8,685 nt of DNA from Pirellulales bacterium (GTDB lineage Bacteria > Planctomycetota > Planctomycetia > Pirellulales > JALHPA01), in assembly GCA_022842745.1 (NCBI GenBank), contig JALHPA010000074.1, positions 1-8,685 on the forward strand, given 5' to 3'. The translations under genes and the position numbers were made by a program. This document shows positions 1-5,529 of the stretch, one piece after another; the stretch's first letter is position 1, and each line of letters starts with the position of its first letter. Below the pieces are notes generated by a model, which did not search any database, was not told where the DNA came from, and saw only the letters and a list, made by a program, of their open reading frames with translations.

Positions 1-936
1 GGGCTTGACTCCGGCGCGCTCCGCCGGGGAATTGGTCCGCACCGTGTCCACGAAGGGCGGAGTTCGTTCGAGAACATTGGGAACCATGACGATCCCCATC
101 GCCTGAAGCGTAACCGGTGTGGCGACTTTCTGGTCGGGTGAATCGTTGCCGACCGGTGGAGCCTTGCCTGCCCGAATCCGGTCAATGGCGTCCGTCAATT
201 CGGCCATGGGAATCGCATAGTTCAACCAGGTGTTGTTCCGAGAGTTGCGGAGTTCTTTCCCCAGCATTCCCAACAATTCACCGCGCAGGTTGGTGAGTGC
301 GCCTCCTGCCGCTCCAGGGTTATTGGTCATGGCGTCCACCACGTACACCGGTCCGTTGTAGAGCGTCTCGAACACACCGCGGCGGGCTTCCAACGAGGAC
401 CTCGCCGACACGATACCGTGTTGTACGCTGACCGGTTCCTCTCCCACCGCGACACCGTACAGATTGCTGAAGGCGAGCGTCCGCGCTCCCTCCGCAACCA
501 CTGGCGACTTGGCTGGGTCGAAGTAGGGCAGGTCTTTTCCCTCAATCTTCAATATCGCGGCTTCCAACCGCGGATCGGCGCCGATCAACTTGGCCTCGAA
601 TTTTTGCCCGTCGTCGAGGGTGCAGGTGATGTAATCCGCGTCCAAGACATAGCTGTAGACCGTCAGAACGTGCCCTTCGGGGGAAATGAGGATACCCGTT
701 TGATAGGCTTCCAGCCCGCGGAATCCCCCAGCGCCATAGATCTTAACGATTTTCGGCAGCACCTCTTGAATGACAGAACCCAGCGGCGGCGTTGCCCTGG
801 CGGAAGTGAGCGAAAAGGAAACCACAATCCCAATTGCCAGGGCAGCCCTGAAAATCGCTAGCGGCATTCTGCCGGTCAGAGCACAAGACGGTGCGTCATT
901 AGCCGAAAAGGGGTCGGGGGAAAAATGGGTTGGCAT
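1..936 (-). CDS. HtrA-like pseudoprotease (S1C fold, dead triad), 3' end outside window
   Basis: The frame is open for 312 codons from the ATG at 936 to the window edge, so the C-terminus is missing. It aligns by eye with S1C (HtrA/Deg) trypsin-like proteases: a chymotrypsin-like core at about residues 52-255, then the start of a PDZ domain from about 275 (ending near NSPAERAGVKP). The catalytic positions are all changed. The usual His is Tyr96 in LTVYSYVLDAD, the usual Asp is Glu125 in DPRLEAAILKI, and the nucleophile loop GNSGG is GAAGG with Ala210. It should therefore not cleave peptides. A hydrophobic segment at about 25-48 looks like a signal peptide with a long n-region, or a membrane anchor; Met24 is an alternative start but lacks a good ribosome binding site. 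The start overlaps the stop of the upstream active protease by one base (TAATG), which suggests translational coupling. The frame is unbroken with no stops, so a conserved non-catalytic role is more likely than decay (inference). Confidence 0.93.
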   Translation of the reverse strand, partial: MPTHFSPDPFSANDAPSCALTGRMPLAIFRAALAIGIVVSFSLTSARATPPLGSVIQEVLPKIVKIYGAGGFRGLEAYQTGILISPEGHVLTVYSYVLDADYITCTLDDGQKFEAKLIGADPRLEAAILKIEGKDLPYFDPAKSPVVAEGARTLAFSNLYGVAVGEEPVSVQHGIVSARSSLEARRGVFETLYNGPVYVVDAMTNNPGAAGGALTNLRGELLGMLGKELRNSRNNTWLNYAIPMAELTDAIDRIRAGKAPPVGNDSPDQKVATPVTLQAMGIVMVPNVLERTPPFVDTVRTNSPAERAGVKP

Positions 937-3080
937 TATTCCAGGCCCTCCTCACTACTCGACTTCACCGGTTCCGTGCCGGGCTTCTTTTCCGAATCCG
1001 GTTGGGGCTTGCTAGAGTCGGAACTCGGAGCCGTGGCTTTGTCGGCCTTCTGATTATCGTCCGTAGGCTTGTCAGCGGAAGGTTCGTCTGCCCGCGTGTT
1101 ATCCGGTTTGGCTTCGTCCGGTTTGACTTCGTCTCGGGCATCCTTTGTCGCGTCCCCTTGGTCGGACGCGGCAGGAGCGGCGTTAGGCGCACTGTCTTCT
1201 AAATTTACCTTGTCGATGGCAAACAGGCCGAACAAGTTGTCTCCGAAACGCACCTCCATGATTTTTGGCACGGGACGCCCGCTGATCTCTTGGTATTCAC
1301 GAAAGTATATTTCGCAAGGATCTGCATCCGTTTCGCTGGAGTACATTTCAGCCGCCGCGATCAAACCGCTTGCAGGGTCGAAATAGAAATAACAATCCAC
1401 ACCCTCGGCGGTGCCGTGCAACACGTCATACAATCCCGCATAACCCACGAGCGGGCGCATGCCCGAGTAGTCCAGTTTGCCAAATTTCTTGGGACCCAGA
1501 ACCAGATATTTACGCCATAGCCATAGGGTGGTCAGCATTCCGCCGCTGCCGGGCGGATTCAACTCTTCGCTCAAATCGTCGGCAACGTCGATGCTCGTAT
1601 CCCCGGTCGGCAATTCGATCTTCGCCCCCTTCGACGACAATTCAATCTTGAAGTCGCCGGCGCCGCCATTCCACTTGCCCGCCAACATCCAGCCGCCTGA
1701 GAGCGACGAGAAATCTCCCCGCGCTGCCAGTCTGGTCCATAAGCGTTGCTGGTTTTCGCGATTAAAGTAGTAATTGACAAATCCCGGTTCGCCGGACTCG
1801 AAGTGTTCTTTCGCAATCTGGGGCGTCTCCTCCCGGGGTCTGCCCCCAAACGGCAAACGAGGAATCGGGATCTCCGGCCGACCCTTTTTCCCATCCTTCC
1901 CGTCGTCGGGCAGCTTTCCTTTGCGATCGGGTTCCTCCGGGCGGTCCTTGCCATCCCTCCGCTTGCCATCGCGAGGCGAGGGGGGCGCGCCTCCCCCTTC
2001 CGTCTTGGCGATCAATTCATCCCGTCGATGCACACCCTTCAAGCGCACGAACATCTCGGCCGTCTTGCCTTCGCGCCGGTAGGTCAGCGGCACCCGCCAA
2101 TCGCGTGGCAAGGTACCCAGCACGTTCTTGAAGGCATTGACCGATCGAATGCTGCGCCCCGCGAAGGAGACGATCTCATCGTCCACGCGCAAACCCCGGC
2201 GGAAGGCGTCGCTGTCTTCAATGATATTGGTTACGACAACCCGACCGGCTTCCGAAGTGCCCAATTGGGCGCCAAGCGTGGCATGGTCTACGATTCGACC
2301 GCTCTTCAAAACGCCGAGAAAGTTCTTTATCTGGTTGATCGAAATCGCGTAGCCGACCCCGACATTTACCCGGCCTCGCTTCTCGAAAGATCCCCGACCG
2401 TTGATCCCGATCAATCGCCCCTGGGAATCGAACAACGGCCCTCCCGAGTTGCCGGGGTTGATTGCTGCGTCGGTCTGAATGCAATCGGCGTATTCCAATA
2501 GCGTGCCCGCCGGATACTGGTAGCGATGCACTCCGGACACCACGCCGTAGGATACCGTGGGGCGAAAATCCGTCGCGAGCAAAAAGGGATTGCCCATGGC
2601 AAAACACCAGTCTCCCACCTGCACCTTGTCGCTATCTCCCAGTTCCGCGGTCGGAAAGTCGTTTCGTCCGAAGAGCTTGATGAGCGCCACATCCCCAACC
2701 GGATCCAGGCCCACAATCACCGCATCGTATAGCTTGCCGTCGGCCATGCCACATTTCATGTGATTGCCGCATGGCTTCGTCACGTGGAAATTGGAGAGCG
2801 CAAAGCCATCCGGCGAAATCACGACGCCGGACCCGCCCCCCTGGCCACCGTTGGCAAAGATGGCGAGCACCGACGGAATCGCGCGAGCCGCCGCCGCCAC
2901 CCGCGCCGCCTCGCTCTTGAGTACCTCAGGGTTCACATCGACCGCCGCCGCGGAACGCACGGCGATCACGCTCAGCCCCAAGGCCGCCAGAAGCAGATGG
3001 AGAAATTTGGACGAGCGCCGCACACGATTCGGCGCAGCGAAAGTCGCCTGGACAACTCTAGCGAACCGAGGGAAGGTCAT
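936..3080 (-). CDS. HtrA/Deg-like S1C serine protease with PDZ and extra C-terminal domain
   Basis: Exported serine endopeptidase of 714 residues. A basic n-region and a hydrophobic stretch at about 26-46 ending in AAA form a signal peptide or anchor. The trypsin-like domain (about 65-262) has an intact triad: His99 in LSNFHVT, Asp130 in DPVGDVALIKL, Ser212 in NPGNSGGPL, with the typical TDAAINPGNSGG context. One PDZ domain spans about 268-350. A Lys/Asp/Gly-rich linker (about 360-405) leads to a domain at about 420-628 that is not part of ordinary HtrA. Its run FREYQEISGRPVPKIMEV resembles the beta-strand pattern of LolA/LppX-like carrier folds (weak, by eye). The last 85 residues are Asp/Lys/Pro/Ser-rich and probably disordered. 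DegP-type proteins are about 450-475 residues, so this one is much longer. Cys104-x5-Cys110 sits just after the catalytic His. The ATG overlaps the previous stop (ATGA). Role inferred: envelope protein quality control or processing. Confidence 0.97.
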   Translation of the reverse strand: MTFPRFARVVQATFAAPNRVRRSSKFLHLLLAALGLSVIAVRSAAAVDVNPEVLKSEAARVAAAARAIPSVLAIFANGGQGGGSGVVISPDGFALSNFHVTKPCGNHMKCGMADGKLYDAVIVGLDPVGDVALIKLFGRNDFPTAELGDSDKVQVGDWCFAMGNPFLLATDFRPTVSYGVVSGVHRYQYPAGTLLEYADCIQTDAAINPGNSGGPLFDSQGRLIGINGRGSFEKRGRVNVGVGYAISINQIKNFLGVLKSGRIVDHATLGAQLGTSEAGRVVVTNIIEDSDAFRRGLRVDDEIVSFAGRSIRSVNAFKNVLGTLPRDWRVPLTYRREGKTAEMFVRLKGVHRRDELIAKTEGGGAPPSPRDGKRRDGKDRPEEPDRKGKLPDDGKDGKKGRPEIPIPRLPFGGRPREETPQIAKEHFESGEPGFVNYYFNRENQQRLWTRLAARGDFSSLSGGWMLAGKWNGGAGDFKIELSSKGAKIELPTGDTSIDVADDLSEELNPPGSGGMLTTLWLWRKYLVLGPKKFGKLDYSGMRPLVGYAGLYDVLHGTAEGVDCYFYFDPASGLIAAAEMYSSETDADPCEIYFREYQEISGRPVPKIMEVRFGDNLFGLFAIDKVNLEDSAPNAAPAASDQGDATKDARDEVKPDEAKPDNTRADEPSADKPTDDNQKADKATAPSSDSSKPQPDSEKKPGTEPVKSSSEEGLE
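947..953 (-). promoter_or_regulatory. Shine-Dalgarno for the pseudoprotease
   Basis: GAGGAGG on the minus strand, 10 bases before the ATG at 936, lies inside the last codons of the upstream protease gene. It favours the start at 936 over the internal Met24 codon at 867, and fits re-initiation by ribosomes finishing the protease. Confidence 0.7.
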
Positions 3081-4246
3081 TTCACAATCCTTGCTTCACA
3101 AAGATTCAAATAGTCGCCGATATCCAATCCCTCGCCATAGTCCACCAGGATCGTGAGCCGACGCACATTGCTCACATCCAGATCCAATTCCTGGGGACCC
3201 TCCCGTCCGGAGATTTTGCGACCAAATAGCAGTTTTCCATCCCCCGAAATCTGCAATTGCACGCTGCCCGTTTCTTTGACTACGTCATCAATGCCCGCGA
3301 TCGCCATGAATCTTTTCGCCTGGGCGGGCACCTTGTATGAGATTTCCGTCCGGCTGGTGAGCGCCAAACCGCGAGAGTAGGACTTCCCTCCGACCCGCAA
3401 GTCCGCGGTTTCGCGGCCCCGATTGCGCCGCGGCTCGAAATATCGCAGCATGGTGGGATTGGGCTGGCTGAGGCCGAAATAGGGCTGCCAATCGACCGAT
3501 TCGGGCTTCGCGTCGGCTAGGTACAGGAATCTCCCGGCGGAAAAATCCAGCGTTTTGATCGAATTCCAAGGGAGCGTTAGCTCGGCGCCGCCGTCGGTGA
3601 CAACCGCCAGCCGGTCTTCCTTTAGCGACACCTGTTTGGCGCGGATCGCACTGCCCAACGCATCCTCCAGAAGGCAATTCGCGGCAGGTTCGTCCTTGGC
3701 TGCCCGGCGCGAATATACGACACTCTCGACCTTGGCCCGATTGACCGGGACCGAGCTCCCCTCCAATGAGAAATTGACGGCCGTGGGAGTGATGTCGCCG
3801 ACCACGCCTTCCAAATAGTCGGTGGTCTCTTGCTTCCGCACCCCGATCAAATCCCCGGCGGCGTCTGCTTTCTCAGCAGGCGCCGTTGTGTCGTCCAGCT
3901 TGCCGAAGCGAATCGCGCGGACCAGCGACAAGGGAATTTCGGCTTTCGTCCCGTCGCTCAGGGTCAGTTTGGCCGAGCTCTTGGCGGTCTCGACGGAGGC
4001 GACTCCCAACCGGCTCCCATCCGTCAGAAACAACCAGGCTGCCAGAGGGTTGGCGGGAGGCGCGACCTGCGGACGTGTCACTCGTAGCGCGGTAATGCTC
4101 TTTTCCTCGCCCGATTCGCCGACTCGTACCTGGTCGTTGACCAAGGACGCAATCCGAACATCCTGCGCCTCTCCCGAGAGCGGTTCTATTCGCGCATCGC
4201 GCTCGACCGCGGCGAGTAATGCGATAGCCCACAACAATTGCGTCAC
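3077..4246 (-). CDS. Exported protein with beta repeats and C-terminal NPCBM domain
   Basis: 389 residues from a GTG start. The C-terminal part, about residues 285-389, matches the NPCBM/NEW2 (CBM51-like) pattern: YSRGLALTSRTEISYKV, then an AIAGIDD motif (residues 316-321), GSVQLQISGDGKLL, then LTILVDYGEGLDIGDYLNLCEARI. That family forms a beta-sandwich found on glycosidases and many planctomycete surface proteins, where it binds carbohydrate; no hydrolase domain is present here. The N-terminal two thirds seem to hold four short beta units (about 18-60, 70-114, 142-178, 192-235), each ending in a pattern like IPLSLVRAIRF, VPVNRAKVESVVY or LPWNSIKTLDF. The first 14 residues are hydrophobic but lack a basic n-region, so the signal peptide is short and not certain; no better start exists before the in-frame stop at 4295. 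It begins 48 bases after the previous gene and overlaps the protease start by four bases. Sugar binding in the envelope is an inference from the family. Confidence 0.93.
   Translation of the reverse strand: MTQLLWAIALLAAVERDARIEPLSGEAQDVRIASLVNDQVRVGESGEEKSITALRVTRPQVAPPANPLAAWLFLTDGSRLGVASVETAKSSAKLTLSDGTKAEIPLSLVRAIRFGKLDDTTAPAEKADAAGDLIGVRKQETTDYLEGVVGDITPTAVNFSLEGSSVPVNRAKVESVVYSRRAAKDEPAANCLLEDALGSAIRAKQVSLKEDRLAVVTDGGAELTLPWNSIKTLDFSAGRFLYLADAKPESVDWQPYFGLSQPNPTMLRYFEPRRNRGRETADLRVGGKSYSRGLALTSRTEISYKVPAQAKRFMAIAGIDDVVKETGSVQLQISGDGKLLFGRKISGREGPQELDLDVSNVRRLTILVDYGEGLDIGDYLNLCEARIVK
3088..3092 (-). promoter_or_regulatory. Shine-Dalgarno for the S1C protease
   Basis: AAGGA on the minus strand, seven bases before the ATG at 3080, is embedded in the last codons of the NPCBM gene. 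Together with the ATGA stop/start overlap it indicates translational coupling of the two genes. Confidence 0.6.
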
Positions 4247-4251
4247 GTTGG

Positions 4252-4256
4252 TCCTC
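4252..4256 (-). promoter_or_regulatory. Shine-Dalgarno supporting a GTG start
   Basis: GAGGA on the minus strand, five bases before GTG at 4246. No ATG lies in frame between this site and the stop of the upstream gene, so the GTG is the likely start of the NPCBM protein. Confidence 0.65.
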
Positions 4257-4294
4257 GCTCTGCCGTTGCCCAGATCGAAAGTTTTGCGGAACGG

Positions 4295-5452
4295 TTACTC
4301 GGATTCGGCGATGCGGCGAAAGTACTGCTCGACAATTTCACGATAATGCGAGGGGAAATCCTTGCCGATCTGCTGTAACGCTTCTTCTCGTTCCTTGGCG
4401 GGAAGGTCGCCCCATCCGCTTTTGGAGCCGATGTTCTTCTTGTTATTGTTTCCTGGCCCTTTGCCAGTCGCGGGAGTGCTGTCGGCTGCCGGGGCCGTGC
4501 TCCGAATTCCTTGGGCCGGTCCCTGACCTCCGGGTTGGCTACCACCGCCGCCCCCGCCGGAACCGTCTCCCTGCTGCTGCTCTTGCTCCATCTTTTCAAT
4601 CAACTTATCGAGCGAGGCAATAATGCCGTTCTCCACCCCTTGGACTTTCTTGCCGGCCCGGCCGAACTCCAACCGGCGGGTCACATCGTCCATTCGTCGC
4701 GACACATGGTCCAGGGACTCGTCCTTCAGCCCGGCCAGATCCGCTTGCATCAAAATGCCAACGGTCAAGTAGCGGCGCGGGATCTCATCTCGACGCTCAA
4801 ATAACCGAGTCAGGGCCTTCACCCCAGCCTCCTTCTTCAATAACCAATGATAGTCAACCCCCTGGTAAAACAAGAGCGACGCCGGATCGACCACGTCCTG
4901 CGGCTGCAAACCCTCCAGTTGGGCCAACGACTCGTCATAGTACCGTTCCTGCCCCAGCCAGCGACCGTACAACAGTCGTAGATTGTTCCGCACAAAAGGG
5001 GGCAATTTGTCGTCGCTGAGGAAACTAAACTCCGGCGGCACCAATTTCTGACGCGATTGGGAACAAAGCTCAACCAGGGGGACGGCCGCCGGCTCAACAA
5101 GCGCAATCCCGCGAGCGACGCGATCCACCAACTGCTCCGAATTCGGGGCGGGCGACTCGTTCTCTGGCCACAGCGCCTCCACCTGTTGGCGGATGTCGGC
5201 AGCGGGCTTCGCCGCGTCCAACCAGGCAACAACCTGTTTTCGAACGTCGGCAGCGCCGGGGGGACTCCAGGTGGCGCGCGGCGCGAACTCGTCGGACGCC
5301 GGCGCCGCGGCCGGTACCGCCTGCCCTCGCGCCTCCATCAGCCAGCTCCCATGGACCAGGGCCAATGCCAAAAGGCTCAGCCACGGTAATCGACTGGAGC
5401 TGCGCAGGGACGTTTGAGCTCGCGACGATTGGGGGGGAAAAACAGCTTTCAT
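4295..5452 (-). CDS. Exported helical protein with Gly-rich linker, function unknown
   Basis: 385 residues, no enzyme motif recognised. A long basic/Ser-rich n-region and a hydrophobic core (about 23-36, LPWLSLLALALVHG) give a signal peptide or single membrane anchor, with possible cleavage near residue 44. Residues about 65-285 are predicted helical. The stretch 153-225 has a TPR-like rhythm (NLRLLYGRWLGQERYYDESLA, then a second helical pair), and 240-292 looks coiled-coil. A Gly/Gln/Asn/Pro linker (about 292-345) separates this from a charged helical C-terminus, WGDLPAKEREEALQQIG followed by HYREIVEQYFRRIA. This C-terminal motif resembles tails I recall from other planctomycete operon proteins of unknown function (recollection, not checked). 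The start is supported by GAGG at 5461-5464, eight bases upstream. It lies 77 bases after the repeat protein gene and 48 bases before the NPCBM gene, so is probably co-transcribed. A role as adaptor or scaffold is only inference. Confidence 0.9.
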   Translation of the reverse strand: MKAVFPPQSSRAQTSLRSSSRLPWLSLLALALVHGSWLMEARGQAVPAAAPASDEFAPRATWSPPGAADVRKQVVAWLDAAKPAADIRQQVEALWPENESPAPNSEQLVDRVARGIALVEPAAVPLVELCSQSRQKLVPPEFSFLSDDKLPPFVRNNLRLLYGRWLGQERYYDESLAQLEGLQPQDVVDPASLLFYQGVDYHWLLKKEAGVKALTRLFERRDEIPRRYLTVGILMQADLAGLKDESLDHVSRRMDDVTRRLEFGRAGKKVQGVENGIIASLDKLIEKMEQEQQQGDGSGGGGGGSQPGGQGPAQGIRSTAPAADSTPATGKGPGNNNKKNIGSKSGWGDLPAKEREEALQQIGKDFPSHYREIVEQYFRRIAESE

Positions 5453-5529
5453 CAGCTCATCCTCGCGCGGCGGCTATCGTCTAACGAAACCCTTGGCCCA
5501 GTCACAGGTCTTACTACCACCTGTAGTTG

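Noticed and set aside
418..861. 147-codon plus-strand frame near the left end
   Set aside because: Antisense to the pseudoprotease, whose minus-strand frame is open across the whole region and shows S1C-family motifs.
1746..2501. 251-codon plus-strand frame inside the protease gene
   Set aside because: Antisense to the conserved protease core and PDZ; its sequence shows no recognisable domain or start signal.
5453..5529. Hairpin CAGGT/ACCTG after the repeat protein as a terminator
   Set aside because: A 5-bp stem with a 9-base loop and no U-run; the downstream gene follows 77 bases later in the same direction.
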